Notes: generated by a model from the sequence alone, not told the origin. Positions 15,910 through 24,903 are shown, counted from the first letter of the stretch. The stretch: 64,000 nt of DNA from Rhizobiaceae bacterium (GCA_023953835.1 JAMLJB010000004.1:62001-126000), one strand, 5' to 3'. A program made the numbers and translations.

Positions 15910-17569
15910 CAGACCGTCTGAAAACCCGCTGCAGGATTCCGGCGTGTAGCGGCCTGTGGTAGGTTTTGCCATGGCGCATCTTTCAGGAACAGACCGCTCG
16001 CAATTGCTGCTTCTGCCGGAGGCGGTTGATGACTACGTTGGGCCGAACAACCCGGTCCGCTTCATAGAGGCCTTCGTTGACGGCCTCGATCTTTCTGCCG
16101 CCGGGTTCGTGCGGGTGGCGGCGAGGGAGACGGGGCGTCCGGGTTACGATCCGGCCGATCTTCTTAAATTGTACGTGTACGGCTACATCAATCGCGTGCG
16201 CTCAAGCCGGCGGCTGGAGGCCGAGACGCACCGCAATATCGAGGTGATCTGGCTGCTCCGGCACCTGAAGCCGGATTTCCGCACCATTGCCGATTTCCGG
16301 CGCGTGAACCGGGTGGCCTTCAAACAGGTATTCCGCGACTTCGTCATCCTTTGCCGCCAGCTTGACCTGTTCGGCCGCGAGCTTCTGGCTGTGGACGGCA
16401 CGCGCATCAAGGCGGTGAACAACAAGGACCGCAACTTCACGCGCGGCACTCTAGCGAAGTTCATCCGCGAGGCGGACGAGAAGCTGGCCGACTATATGAA
16501 GCGGCTGGACGCGGGCGATGCCGACGAGGAGAGGGCGAGCGGCGGCAACGGCTCGGGCGGCGATCTGGCGGAGAAGATCGCGGCGATCAAGGGCAAGCGC
16601 GCCCGGCATAAGGCGCTGCTGGATGAACTGGAGCGCACCGGCGACGATCAGATCTCGCTGACGGACCCGGATGCCCGCGCCATGGCGCGCATGACGAAGG
16701 TCGGCGTCGGTTACAACATCCAGCTCGCCGTCGATGTGAAGCACAAGCTGATCGCCGAACAGGAAGTGAGCAACCAGGTCCTCGACATGGGGCTGCTCGC
16801 GCCGACGACCGCGGCGGCAATGGAGACACTCGGCGTAGAGCAGATCGAGGCCGTCGCCGATCGCGGCTACTTCAAGATCGAGGACATAGAGGCTTGCGAG
16901 AATGCGGGTATCACCGCCTACGTACCCAAACCGATCCGCGGTCCTGCCGTGCGCGAGGGGTTCTTCTCCAAGGACGACTTCCGTTACGATGCGGCCCGGG
17001 ATGCCTATATTTGCCCCGGCCAGCAGGTTTTGTCGGCGCGCTACGAGAGCAAGTCTCGCGACAATGTGAAAATCGACTACAGCAACCGCGATGCATGTAA
17101 GGCGTGTCACCTGCGCGAACGCTGCACCAAAACCTTCCGCCGCGTCTCACGACTGGAGAACGAAGCCGTTCTCGACCGCATGGCGGCACGGCTTGCTGCC
17201 CGGCCCGAAGTCCTCGACCGGCGGCGGGAAAGCGTCGAGCATCCATTCGGCACGATCAAACAGTGGATGAACCAGGGCGCGTTCCTGATGCGCCGGCTGG
17301 AGAACGTGCGAGGGGAGTTCAGCCTCACCGCGCTCGCCTATAATATCAAAAGGGCCATCACCATCGTCGGGGTTCCCGGCCTGATCGCCGCCGCGAAGGC
17401 ATGATCGCCCCGAAATCCGCCTTATAATCGCACGAAACAGTCCGGAAGCGTCCTGTTGAGGCCATATGCGCCGCCAAGCGCCGATACTCGGAAATCGCCG
17501 GAGAAGTTCTCATCGATCAAGCTTAGATCCACCCACGAGCCCATGCCGGCAGCGTTTTAGGACGGTCTG
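15910..17569 (+). mobile_element. IS1182-like insertion sequence, copy 1 (1660 bp)
   Basis: The ends are imperfect inverted repeats: CAGACCGTCTGAAAAC at 15910 and, read inward from 17569, CAGACCGTCCTAAAAC. A 4-bp direct repeat CGGG flanks the element (15906-15909 and 17570-17573). It carries one transposase gene. A second element of exactly the same length, apparently identical in sequence, is at 35375-37034. Both sit in the middle of a dif-like site spacer in the same orientation. Confidence 0.88.
15971..17404 (+). CDS. IS1182-family transposase
   Basis: A 477-residue DDE transposase. It has the N-terminal DUF772-type domain (VGPNNPVRFIEAFVDGLDL, DLLKLYVYGYINRVRSSRRL) and a catalytic part with LLAVDGTRIKAVNNKDRNFT, EQIEAVADRGYFKIEDIEA and HPFGTIKQWMNQGAFLMRRL; the last includes the glutamate-region helix. 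A zinc-ribbon-like CKACHLRERC lies between. ATG 15971 has AGG eight bases upstream; a GTG at 15956 is also in frame. The protein encoded at 35436 is identical. Confidence 0.92.
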   Translation: MAHLSGTDRSQLLLLPEAVDDYVGPNNPVRFIEAFVDGLDLSAAGFVRVAARETGRPGYDPADLLKLYVYGYINRVRSSRRLEAETHRNIEVIWLLRHLKPDFRTIADFRRVNRVAFKQVFRDFVILCRQLDLFGRELLAVDGTRIKAVNNKDRNFTRGTLAKFIREADEKLADYMKRLDAGDADEERASGGNGSGGDLAEKIAAIKGKRARHKALLDELERTGDDQISLTDPDARAMARMTKVGVGYNIQLAVDVKHKLIAEQEVSNQVLDMGLLAPTTAAAMETLGVEQIEAVADRGYFKIEDIEACENAGITAYVPKPIRGPAVREGFFSKDDFRYDAARDAYICPGQQVLSARYESKSRDNVKIDYSNRDACKACHLRERCTKTFRRVSRLENEAVLDRMAARLAARPEVLDRRRESVEHPFGTIKQWMNQGAFLMRRLENVRGEFSLTALAYNIKRAITIVGVPGLIAAAKA

Positions 17570-17585
17570 CGGGATTTTCGCGACA
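17570..17585. repeat. dif-like site R6, right half
   Basis: Spacer remainder CGGGA (17570-17574) and conserved arm TTTTCGCGACA (17575-17585), directly joined to the IS right end. It is followed 18 bases later by the end of the GyrI-like gene. Confidence 0.65.
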
Positions 17586-17603
17586 GCAGGCCTTGCAACC
17601 AGC

Positions 17604-18044
17604 CTATAGAGATTTGACCCCAACGCTTACCGTAACGCGGTCCTGATTTTCTGCATCGTGGGTGTCGAAGTCCGCAACGAACGCCCTATCAAGATCGCTT
17701 CGCCAGATAGCTTGCCACTGGGAAATTAAGGCTCCCGGCTGCGCTCCGACTACCTCAAAGACGGCAACAGTCTGAGGCGGTATCGTGACGCGGGAAAGGC
17801 CCTCGGGACAAGCTGCGCCGTCGGACACACGATAGCCGATGGTCATGGTGAAAGGGGCGGAATGATCGCCCTCGTAGCCATGATAGACGCAATAGACGTT
17901 GCTACCGACCGCGCCCGGAACCCGCTCGCGTTGGCCGCTCTGGTAAAATTGGGACCACAACGCCGCGATGCCGGATGGTTCGTCGTTGCTCACCCGCGCT
18001 GACAGCCCGATCACGTCGAATCCTTCGTGTTTCCTTCCGTTCAT
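17604..18044 (-). CDS. GyrI-like / effector-binding domain protein
   Basis: A 146-residue protein built like the GyrI/AraC effector-binding (BacR) fold: FDVIGLSARVSNDEPSGIAA, NVYCVYHGYEGDHSAPFTMT and VTIPPQTVAVFEVVG, then WRSDLDRAFVADFDTH. Such proteins bind hydrophobic small molecules or act as accessory sensors. GGGAGA lies about nine bases before ATG 18044. It is last in a three-gene minus-strand group (VOC protein, GFA/DUF6151-like protein, this one) opposite a TetR gene. Confidence 0.75.
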   Translation of the reverse strand: MNGRKHEGFDVIGLSARVSNDEPSGIAALWSQFYQSGQRERVPGAVGSNVYCVYHGYEGDHSAPFTMTIGYRVSDGAACPEGLSRVTIPPQTVAVFEVVGAQPGALISQWQAIWRSDLDRAFVADFDTHDAENQDRVTVSVGVKSL

Positions 18045-18073
18045 GACTAATCGTCTCCCGCAAAATTAGAACG

Positions 18074-18595
18074 TCAGCGACGGATACGAAGACGGGCTGC
18101 CACCCCTGATGTGAACAATCTTGCCATGAAGGCCATCGGATACATTTCGTAACCCCGCACATCGTCGGGAACCTGGACGCCACCGCGCTTGAACTTCGTG
18201 CAGATACGCCATTGCAGGGGCGGACTATCGTCACCAAATCGGGCTCGGTAAACCGGCATCCAGTGGCGAACATCGTCGAAACGCATCATCATCGCCGAAT
18301 TGCAGCAGGTCGCCACGACGCGGCTGGTGGCCGATTTGGCGTCCAGCTTGTGATCCGCCAACAGTTCGCTCCCGCGCGTGCAGCGGACGCGATCCTTTCG
18401 ATAGAGGACATATCCGGTCCCGCCATCCTCATCATGAACGGGGGCCGCATTGGGCAAAGCAGCCAGGGCCCGCGAGCCAGCCTGGCAGTCATCGCAATAG
18501 CAAACGAGGCTCGCGATCGGCGCGCCTTCGACTTCCAAACGAACGCTGCCGCAGGCGCATGAAACCGTAGAGGTTTTCCCGGATCCTACGTGCAT
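18074..18595 (-). CDS. GFA/DUF6151-like zinc-binding protein
   Basis: A 173-residue protein. The N-terminus has cysteine pairs typical of the GFA/CENP-V fold (SCACGSVRLEVEG and VCYCDDCQAG), and a later CC pair (VATCCNSAMMM) completes a probable zinc site; it fits the DUF6151 group best. The ATG at 18595 with GAGAG upstream is preferred to a TTG at 18610. Function is unknown, with a possible role in small-molecule or glutathione-adduct handling. It lies between the VOC and GyrI-like genes in one operon. Confidence 0.72.
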   Translation of the reverse strand: MHVGSGKTSTVSCACGSVRLEVEGAPIASLVCYCDDCQAGSRALAALPNAAPVHDEDGGTGYVLYRKDRVRCTRGSELLADHKLDAKSATSRVVATCCNSAMMMRFDDVRHWMPVYRARFGDDSPPLQWRICTKFKRGGVQVPDDVRGYEMYPMAFMARLFTSGVAARLRIRR

Positions 18596-18632
18596 CTCAT
18601 CTCTCTTCAACTGTCATTGCCAAGCTGGCCCG

Positions 18633-18995
18633 CTAGCTGCTGACGACGATCCGGTTGCCTTCACTGTCACGAAACTCGGCAACCGTGCGGCTGGGGTCAT
18701 ATGGAGCCGGCGCGGGTTCGGTAATGATCTTTACTCCCCTGGATTTGAGGGTGCTGACCGCGCTCCCGACATCGTCGGCCACGAACACCAGAACGGGCGC
18801 CTCGGACGGTTCGTCATTGCCGCGTCGGACGAAATGCAGGTTGGTGGCCGCTCCAGGCAGCTTGAGTTCGATCCAGCGCCAGCCATGGGAGCCCATCTTC
18901 TGGTCGGCGACCACGCCGCAACCGAGGCGGTCGATATAGAACGTCTTCGCTCGATCCTGATCGTGCACGGGAAGTTCAGCAAACTGAATGTGCAT
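18633..18995 (-). CDS. VOC family (glyoxalase/bleomycin-resistance fold) protein
   Basis: A 120-residue two-module VOC protein: MHIQFAELPVHDQDRAKTFY, WIELKLPGAATNLHFV, PVLVFVADDVGSAVSTLKSR and AEFRDSEGNRIVV. Potential metal ligands are the early His/Gln and a late Glu (EFRDSEGN). It could be a lyase, a dioxygenase or a drug-binding protein. It starts the minus-strand operon that diverges from a TetR-family gene; a 9-bp inverted repeat lies between them, so it is probably repressed by that regulator. Confidence 0.83.
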   Translation of the reverse strand: MHIQFAELPVHDQDRAKTFYIDRLGCGVVADQKMGSHGWRWIELKLPGAATNLHFVRRGNDEPSEAPVLVFVADDVGSAVSTLKSRGVKIITEPAPAPYDPSRTVAEFRDSEGNRIVVSS

Positions 18996-19013
18996 ATGTC
19001 GCTCTAAAACTAC

Positions 19014-19047
19014 ACGGTTTAGTTTATAATTGACAACACTAAACCGT
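19014..19047. promoter_or_regulatory. TetR-type operator
   Basis: Perfect inverted repeat ACGGTTTAG / CTAAACCGT with a 16-base AT-rich spacer containing TTGACA. It lies between the divergent VOC (start 18995) and TetR (start 19112) genes and is the natural binding site of the adjacent regulator. Confidence 0.7.
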
Positions 19048-19111
19048 TTGGTAACTCTGTCAAGGGCGAGCGAGTACGGGCTTGCCTGCGTCGACGCCCA
19101 GGAAGAGAGTC

Positions 19112-19738
19112 ATGACCGCGCTGAAAGAGTTGAGCAGATCTGAACGCAAGCGCCGCGAGATTCTGAATGCCGCTGCCGAGGTGTTCCTGCGAGAGGGATA
19201 TGTCGGCGCAAGCATGGACGAGATCGCCGCTCTCGCCAACGTTTCCAAGCCGACCGTCTACAAGAACTTCGCCAGCAAGGAGGCGCTGTTCGTGGAGGTC
19301 GTCACAAGCATGACCAACGCGACCAGCGACCATGTTCACAACCGGCCCCTGCCTGAGGTCGAAGACGTGGCTGCCTATCTTGAAGAATATGCCTTTCGGC
19401 AGCTTACCGCCGTGCTAACCCCACAACTGATGCAACTTCGGCGCCTCGTTATCGGTGAGGTCAGTCGCTTTCCGGACCTGGCCCGGGTTCTTTGGGAGTA
19501 TGGTCCGCAGCGCGCCATGACGGCGTTGGCGGAGGTCTTCGAGCACCTGGCCGAACGAGGATTATTGTCATTCGACGACCCGGCGGTGGCGGCCTCGCGC
19601 TTCAACTGGCTGGTCATGTCCGGACCGCTTAATCGGGCCATGTTGCTTGGCGACGAGGCCATTCCAGAGCCGGCGGAACTGCGTCGGCAGGCCGTTGACG
19701 GGGTCAGGATCTTCCTCGCGGCCTACGGCAAGGCGTGA
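19112..19738 (+). CDS. TetR/AcrR family transcriptional regulator
   Basis: A 208-residue repressor. The TetR DNA-binding domain is at about residues 12-58 (REILNAAAEVFLREGYVGAS, then ALANVSKPTVYKNFASKEAL), followed by a helical C-terminal domain of the AefR type with VIGEVSRFPDLARVLWEYGP. The ATG at 19112 follows AGGAAG; an in-frame start at 19082 has none. It is divergent from the VOC operon, with a palindromic operator between. A small membrane-protein gene follows at 19810. Confidence 0.88.
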   Translation: MTALKELSRSERKRREILNAAAEVFLREGYVGASMDEIAALANVSKPTVYKNFASKEALFVEVVTSMTNATSDHVHNRPLPEVEDVAAYLEEYAFRQLTAVLTPQLMQLRRLVIGEVSRFPDLARVLWEYGPQRAMTALAEVFEHLAERGLLSFDDPAVAASRFNWLVMSGPLNRAMLLGDEAIPEPAELRRQAVDGVRIFLAAYGKA

Positions 19739-19809
19739 AGCTCCGTGTCACACGACTATGGCCGCCGCCCCGGCCGGAACTGACCCCGAAAAAGTGAAGG
19801 GGAACCGTC

Positions 19810-20256
19810 ATGACTGAAAAGGCGAATACCGGACGGGATTCGCAGATCGGCGGTATGTGGCGTGCCACGGCACGGCATTGGCCGATCGCGTTCGGGCTTG
19901 CGGTCGTCCTGGTGCTATACCTGACCGGTATCATGCGGAACTTTGCCGACGGGCTCGTCGTGGCGGCGCTGATTTACCTTGCCTGGGGCGTCGTCCGCGG
20001 AAGTTATCGCAACCATCGCGTCCTCTGGCTGGAAGCGGTTGGGGTTCCGGTGTTCGGCGCCGGCACGCTCCTCGCACTCACCCTGGATGACGCGAGCGCC
20101 CGCATCGTCCTGGCGATCGGATGGGTCGCCCATGCAGCCTGGGACGTCTATCACTATCGGCGGGATATCGTTGTGGCGCGGTGGTGGGCCGAACAGTGCG
20201 CCGTGGTCGACGTGGTGATCGCCGGATTTCTTTTGTGGCCACCGATTTGGCGCTAA
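19810..20256 (+). CDS. Small integral membrane protein
   Basis: A 148-residue protein with about five hydrophobic segments, including IAFGLAVVLVLYLTGI, GLVVAALIYLAWGVV, VFGAGTLLALTL, VLAIGWVAHAAWDVYHY and CAVVDVVIAGFLLW. The HAAWDVYHYR motif inside the membrane region is distinctive, but I cannot name the family. Start ATG 19810 with AAGGGGA upstream. It probably belongs to the TetR-controlled unit. Confidence 0.65.
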   Translation: MTEKANTGRDSQIGGMWRATARHWPIAFGLAVVLVLYLTGIMRNFADGLVVAALIYLAWGVVRGSYRNHRVLWLEAVGVPVFGAGTLLALTLDDASARIVLAIGWVAHAAWDVYHYRRDIVVARWWAEQCAVVDVVIAGFLLWPPIWR

Positions 20257-20357
20257 CTCGCCCTCCTTTTGACCGACATGATCGCACGAGCGACAGCACC
20301 GATAACCTGATCGCTGCGACCTCGCTGTTGAAGGGCGATCGACAGTGCGATCAAATC

Positions 20358-20385
20358 GAGTGCTCAATTCGGGATTTTCGCGACA
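20358..20385. repeat. dif-like site R7
   Basis: Forward orientation: left arm GAGTGCTCAAT is poorly conserved; spacer TCGGGA and right arm TTTTCGCGACA are perfect. It separates the TetR/membrane-protein unit from the hydrolase gene. Confidence 0.65.
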
Positions 20386-20420
20386 CCGAAGACGGTGACA
20401 GCCTGTTGAGGAGTATACCA

Positions 20421-21206
20421 ATGACAGCAACGTACACCCCCAAACAGGCAGCCAATAGTGGGCATACCGTTAAAATAAATAACATTGAGATGTATTATGA
20501 AGAGTACGGAGCCGGAAAGCCGCTCGTGCTCTTGCATGGCTTTGGCGGTTCTGCACAGAACTGGCATGCCTTTATCGCCGAGCTCTCAGGGCGTCATCGA
20601 CTGATCGTCGTTGATCTGCGCGGTCATGGCCACTCCACCAACCCAGAGGGCAAGTTCACACACCGGGGAGCGGCTAGTGACGTGTTCTTGTTGCTCGAAA
20701 AGCTGGGTGTCGATCGCTTCTCGGCTATGGGGATGAGTTCTGGCGGAATGGCGCTGCTGCACATGGCAACGAGCCAACCCAAGCGCATAGACTCGATGGT
20801 ATTAATTAGCGCAACTTCCCATTTTCCCGATCAGGCAAGAGCGATATTGCGCCGGGCCTCGTTTGGCACCATGCCCCAAGAGGTGCAAGAAATGTATCGG
20901 GCGTGCGCAAAGCGCGGTGACGAGCAGATTCAGCAACTCATTTCGCAGTTCAATGCCTTGGGCGACGATTATGAGGATATGAATTTCACGGCGACAGACT
21001 TATCGGCCATCACCGCACGCACCTTAATCATACACGGCGACCGCGATCGCTTTTTCTCCGTCGAAATCCCTGTAAGCATGTACCGCTCCATAGCGGATGC
21101 CGCGTTGTGGATTATTCCCGGTGGCGACCATGTTCCTGTTTATGACTCCACGGTCCCGTTTACCTCGACAGCTCTGAGATTCCTTGATGGGCCAGATAGC
21201 AAGTAG
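20421..21206 (+). CDS. Alpha/beta hydrolase
   Basis: A 261-residue hydrolase. It has the oxyanion-side motif LLHGFGGSAQNWHAF, a nucleophile elbow MGMSSGGMAL with Ser in GMSSG, the acid in LIIHGDRDRFF and the base in IPGGDHVPVY, so the triad is complete. The substrate is unknown; the closest folds are epoxide hydrolase or haloperoxidase-like. ATG 20421 has GAGGAG upstream. The coding sequence is visibly more AT-rich than its neighbours (for example around 20460-20510), which suggests separate origin. It is the only gene between sites R7 and R8. Confidence 0.88.
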   Translation: MTATYTPKQAANSGHTVKINNIEMYYEEYGAGKPLVLLHGFGGSAQNWHAFIAELSGRHRLIVVDLRGHGHSTNPEGKFTHRGAASDVFLLLEKLGVDRFSAMGMSSGGMALLHMATSQPKRIDSMVLISATSHFPDQARAILRRASFGTMPQEVQEMYRACAKRGDEQIQQLISQFNALGDDYEDMNFTATDLSAITARTLIIHGDRDRFFSVEIPVSMYRSIADAALWIIPGGDHVPVYDSTVPFTSTALRFLDGPDSK

Positions 21207-21225
21207 CAATCAGCAGCCGTCGGCT

Positions 21226-21253
21226 TGTCGCGCAACTCCTGAAACCTGCTACG
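21226..21253. repeat. dif-like site R8
   Basis: Reverse orientation: arm TGTCGCGCAAC, spacer TCCTGA, arm AACCTGCTACG. It lies between convergent gene ends and includes the stop codon of the LysR gene (21249-21251). Homology with the second LysR cassette starts exactly here. Confidence 0.7.
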
Positions 21254-22178
21254 TGATCGGTTTCAAAGGTGTTTTCGTCGCCTCCGCGAGCAGCCATTCG
21301 CGAAACGCCGCGACGGCGGAGTTCTCCGCGACCTCGATCGGTGAAACGACATAGTAGGTAAATTCCGGCGGGCTGGCCGTGACAAGATCGAACGGCCGAA
21401 CGAGGCGGCCGGCTGCAAGGTCATCGGCGACCAGGGACGAATCCCCGAGAGCAACCCCCTGTCCGTCGATAGCAGCTTGGAGTGCGGAACCAGATTCATC
21501 AAAGTGAAGCCCACCCCCGTCATCGAAACTATCTTCGGCTCCGGCAGCGCGCAGCCATGACAGCCAGTCCGGCCGATCGCGATCCTGACCCTTCCACGAC
21601 ACATGAATCAGGCGGTGCCGCATTAGGTCGCGCGGGTGACGCAGCGGCGTCGATCGCAGCAAAGCCGGGCTGCACACCGGAAATACGATATTCTCGAACA
21701 AGCGCTCGCATCGCAATCCTGGGAGCGCCGCCTTCCCCCATCGAATGGCAATATCGGCATCGTCAGGCGAGAAGTCGCGAAGATGAGACGAAATATCCAG
21801 ACGGACATCTATGTCGGGGTGCAACTCTATGAATCTGCCGATGCGGGGCACCAGCCATTTGGCGGCGATCGAGGCCGAGGCGACCACCTTGAGCCTGTTG
21901 CCGGCGCGGGCATCCTGAAGCCGGCCCATTCCACGCGCCAGGCTGGCAAGCGCCTCGCCCGCCGCGCGATGAAGGATTTCGCCGGCGGCCGTCAATTGCA
22001 CTGAGCGGCTGGAACGAGAAAACAACTCTACCCCTAACTGGTCTTCGAGTTCGCGAACCTGATGGCTGATGGCCGCCGGCGTCACGCCCAACTCCGCCGC
22101 CGCATGGCTGAAATTCAGGAGGCGGCCGGCCGCCTCGAACCCTCGCAGCACGCGTAGCCCCGGAAAATGCGTGACCAT
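21249..22178 (-). CDS. LysR-family regulator, GcvA-like (copy 1)
   Basis: A 309-residue LysR-type regulator. The winged helix-turn-helix covers residues 1-65 (LLNFSHAAAELGVTPAAISH, LEDQLGVELFSRSSRSVQLT) and a type 2 periplasmic-binding-protein domain follows (KVVASASIAAKWLVPRIGRF, DADIAIRWGKA). It is closely similar to the protein encoded at 26331-27260 and has the same neighbours, a divergent DUF1127 gene and EamA transporter, which it probably controls. ATG 22178 is chosen from alignment with that copy; a TTG at 22184 is in frame. Confidence 0.9.
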   Translation of the reverse strand: MVTHFPGLRVLRGFEAAGRLLNFSHAAAELGVTPAAISHQVRELEDQLGVELFSRSSRSVQLTAAGEILHRAAGEALASLARGMGRLQDARAGNRLKVVASASIAAKWLVPRIGRFIELHPDIDVRLDISSHLRDFSPDDADIAIRWGKAALPGLRCERLFENIVFPVCSPALLRSTPLRHPRDLMRHRLIHVSWKGQDRDRPDWLSWLRAAGAEDSFDDGGGLHFDESGSALQAAIDGQGVALGDSSLVADDLAAGRLVRPFDLVTASPPEFTYYVVSPIEVAENSAVAAFREWLLAEATKTPLKPIT

Positions 22179-22296
22179 CGCCAATCCATGAGGAAAGCTA
22201 TCACCTGCTGTAAGAACTACTCGTTTTTTCCAGCTCCCTCAATTGGTTATGAATCCGGACATGATTACAAACAAGCTTCCCTAACAGCTTCCGGCC

Positions 22297-22524
22297 ATGC
22301 CGTACGCGCGCCGGAAAGAAGCTGTCCAAGCCTGGAATGGGCTGGTCCGCCTCGCTCGCCGCATCCTTGGGAACCATGGATTGCGCTCGCAGCCCGGCAT
22401 TGACGAGCTGGACCTACGGGACAGTGGCGTCAGAGCGCGCGAGATCGCCGCCATGGTCGATCGCGACATGAGCAAGCTGCTCTGCCGCGATCTCTGGCGA
22501 CAAGGGCCGAAAACCAGATCATGA
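22297..22524 (+). CDS. DUF1127-like small protein (copy 1)
   Basis: A 75-residue basic protein: MPYARRKEAVQAWNGLVRLA, then GIDELDLRDSGVRAREIAAM and a tail CRDLWRQGPKTRS. The LDLRDSGV segment matches the DUF1127 signature. Its stop overlaps the transporter start (ATGA, 22521-22524), giving coupling. A homologue with an altered 3' end lies in the second cassette at 27379. The N-terminal extension before the signature is Trp/Arg-rich as in typical members. Confidence 0.65.
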   Translation: MPYARRKEAVQAWNGLVRLARRILGNHGLRSQPGIDELDLRDSGVRAREIAAMVDRDMSKLLCRDLWRQGPKTRS

Positions 22525-23366
22525 CCCCCGAAGTCTTTTTCCTCGTTCTCCTGGCCGCATTCCTGCACGCCTTATGGAACGTGCTGGTGAAGGTCGATGG
22601 CGACGGCATGTCCGCCATGGCCGTTATTGTCACCATCCAGGCGGCAATCTCCGTTCTGTTGATCGCCTTCGTTCCGGTCCCCGGCGCGTCGGGCTGGCCG
22701 TTTCTCCTAAGCGCTGCGGTACTCCATACCGGCTATAGGCTGTTCCTGGTGGAATCCTACAGGTTCGGAGACCTTGGCCGCGTCTATCCGATCGCACGCG
22801 GGTCCTCGCCGCTGATCGTGGCGGTGCTGGCAATGGTGTTCGCCGGCGAGACGACCGACCCTCAATCGCTGGCGGCGATCTTCATCATCTCGGTCGGCAT
22901 CATGAGCCTGTCGCTCACGCGGGGCCTCGACCGGGAGCGGGATGGACGAGCGGTCGTCCTGGCGCTGGCGACCGGCACGTTCGCGGCCGTCTACACCATC
23001 GTTGACGGTCTTGGGGCACGCCATGCGGGAAGCGCGTCCGCCTACATGATTTGGGTCAGCCTCCTAGACGCCGTTGCCTTCCTGCCGGTGGCGCAGTTTG
23101 CCAGACGCGGCGCGCTCTGGCCTTCATCCGCGAAACGGTGGACGGCAGGAGCGATTGCGGGCGTGACGGGTTTCGCCGCCTACTGGCTTGTCGTTTGGGC
23201 GCTGACGGTCGCGCCGATGGCATCCGTATCGGCGCTGCGTGCCACAAGCATCGGTTTCGTGCTCGTGTTCGGCGTCGTGTTCCTGAAGGAGCCGGCGACG
23301 ATCTTGAGAAGCGCATCGGCCATAGCGATCGCGGCAGGGACCGCGATGCTGAAATTCGGAAAGTAG
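22521..23366 (+). CDS. EamA/DMT family transporter (copy 1, intact)
   Basis: A 281-residue ten-helix inner-membrane transporter: LLAAFLHALWNVLVKVDGDG, YRFGDLGRVYPIARGSSPLI, LATGTFAAVYTIVDGLGARH and SALRATSIGFVLVFGVVFLK. The YPIARGSSPLIVA and GTFAAVYTIVDG segments recur in EamA proteins that export small metabolites. It is coupled to the preceding DUF1127 gene and probably controlled by the divergent LysR regulator. The homologue at 27608 carries a frameshift. Confidence 0.88.
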   Translation: MTPEVFFLVLLAAFLHALWNVLVKVDGDGMSAMAVIVTIQAAISVLLIAFVPVPGASGWPFLLSAAVLHTGYRLFLVESYRFGDLGRVYPIARGSSPLIVAVLAMVFAGETTDPQSLAAIFIISVGIMSLSLTRGLDRERDGRAVVLALATGTFAAVYTIVDGLGARHAGSASAYMIWVSLLDAVAFLPVAQFARRGALWPSSAKRWTAGAIAGVTGFAAYWLVVWALTVAPMASVSALRATSIGFVLVFGVVFLKEPATILRSASAIAIAAGTAMLKFGK

Positions 23367-23374
23367 GCGCACGA

Positions 23375-23428
23375 TCGCGCGCAAATGCTAGGATTAGCTA
23401 TGTCGCGGGTTTCGGGGTTTTCGCGAAA
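23375..23428. repeat. dif-like site R9 (paired, 54 bp)
   Basis: A degenerate reverse copy at 23375-23402 (arm TCGCGCGCAAA, spacer TGCTAG, arm GATTAGCTATG) and a forward copy at 23401-23428 (arm TGTCGCGGGTT, spacer TCGGGG, arm TTTTCGCGAAA), offset by 26 bp as in R4 and R14. Confidence 0.65.
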
Positions 23429-23529
23429 AGAAACGATCGTCAGCAGAAGGCCAAGCAGAAAAAAAGACCCTGAGTAGATCAGGTGGCGATGGTACGCTGA
23501 GAGCCGAATGAACTCGGGATCGTGCGACC

Positions 23530-24903
23530 GTGGCTGAACTTCAAACAAGCAAGGAAATTCGCCCTTTCGAGGTAACAAACCGAATGGTCATGGCCATTTC
23601 GGTTCCAATGGCCTTCGCGTCGTTGAGCACACCCTTGCTAGGCATCATCGACACCGCCGTGGTCGGGCAATTTGGCAATGCGAGTTTGATCGGTGGTCTT
23701 GCCATAGGCTCCACCGTCTTCGGTTTCGTCTTTGCCTCGTTCAATTTCTTGCGGTCTGGGACTTCGGGCCTGGTCGCTCAGGCATTCGGACAGGATGACA
23801 TTGGTGAGCAGCAGGCGGTGTTCTGGCGCGCGATCGTCATAGCCTTGGCGCTTGGCATACTTCTCATCGCTGCGTCTCAGCTCATCAAAGGGGCAGGACT
23901 GCTGTTCATGCAGCCCTCGCCGGACGTTGCCGAGGCGATGTCAACCTATCTGTCCATCCGCCTGTTTTCGTCACCGATGGCGCTGGTCAACTATGCCGTG
24001 CTTGGCGTCTTGCTCGGCCGGGGAAGGGCGACGCTGGGTCTGTCGCTTCAATTCCTGCTGAACGGCGTGAACATGGCCATGTCGGTATGGCTCGGCCTTG
24101 TCCTCGAATGGGGAGTTGCCGGCGTAGCTTGGGGAACCGTGATTGCCGAGAGCGTCGCGGCTGCAGCCGGAATGGTGATCGTGACGGCATCGTTTCGACG
24201 GCACCCCCTACCAACAATCCGCTTGATCCTGGATCGGGCCGCCCTTGGCCGCTTGTTCTCGATCAATCGCGATATAATGATCCGTTCGTTTCTGCTCCTC
24301 ACGGCTTTCGCGTTCTTCACCCGGACGGGCGCGCAACTCGGGCCGGTTGCCTTGGCCGCCAACGCCATCCTCTTTAAGTTCTATCTGGTGGCCAGCTTCT
24401 TTTCCGATGGCTTTACGACGGCGGCCGAACACATATGCGGGCGCGCGATCGGAGCGAATTACCCGCCAGCGTTCCATCGCGGGATTCGGCTAACTCTCAT
24501 CTGGAGCATGGGGCTCGCGGTCGCCTTGGCCTTGGTCTTCTACTTTGTGGGCGGACATCTCATTGCGATCATGACGAATGCCCCGGATGTTCGGGCCGAA
24601 GCATTGACCTATCTGCCATGGGTGGCGTTGACGGCGGTTTCAGGGTTTCTCGCGTTTCAGTTGGATGGCGTGTACATCGGAGCAACGTGGTCGCACGATA
24701 TGCGCAACACGATGGCTCTCGCGCTCATCTGCTACCTTGTGATCCTGTTCGCGGTGCTGCCGACGCTTGGAAATCACGGCCTTTGGCTGGCCTTCAATAT
24801 TTTCCTTCTGACGCGGGGCCTTTTGATGCTGGCTGTCCTTCCTCGTCGAACCAGGATGGTGTTTGCGGAACCTGCCGCCATTAAAGGGCAAGAACTATTG
24901 TAG
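23530..24903 (+). CDS. MATE family efflux transporter (DinF-like)
   Basis: A 457-residue twelve-helix multidrug or toxin exporter of the inner membrane. The N-terminal half shows PMAFASLSTPLLGIIDTAVV and NFLRSGTSGLVAQAFGQDD; the second half shows LAANAILFKFYLVASFFSDG and LDGVYIGATWSHDMRNTMAL. It uses an Na+ or H+ gradient in known members. The GTG start at 23530 fits the family N-terminus. The TAG stop (24901-24903) lies inside dif-like site R10. It is alone between sites R9 and R10. Confidence 0.9.
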   Translation: MAELQTSKEIRPFEVTNRMVMAISVPMAFASLSTPLLGIIDTAVVGQFGNASLIGGLAIGSTVFGFVFASFNFLRSGTSGLVAQAFGQDDIGEQQAVFWRAIVIALALGILLIAASQLIKGAGLLFMQPSPDVAEAMSTYLSIRLFSSPMALVNYAVLGVLLGRGRATLGLSLQFLLNGVNMAMSVWLGLVLEWGVAGVAWGTVIAESVAAAAGMVIVTASFRRHPLPTIRLILDRAALGRLFSINRDIMIRSFLLLTAFAFFTRTGAQLGPVALAANAILFKFYLVASFFSDGFTTAAEHICGRAIGANYPPAFHRGIRLTLIWSMGLAVALALVFYFVGGHLIAIMTNAPDVRAEALTYLPWVALTAVSGFLAFQLDGVYIGATWSHDMRNTMALALICYLVILFAVLPTLGNHGLWLAFNIFLLTRGLLMLAVLPRRTRMVFAEPAAIKGQELL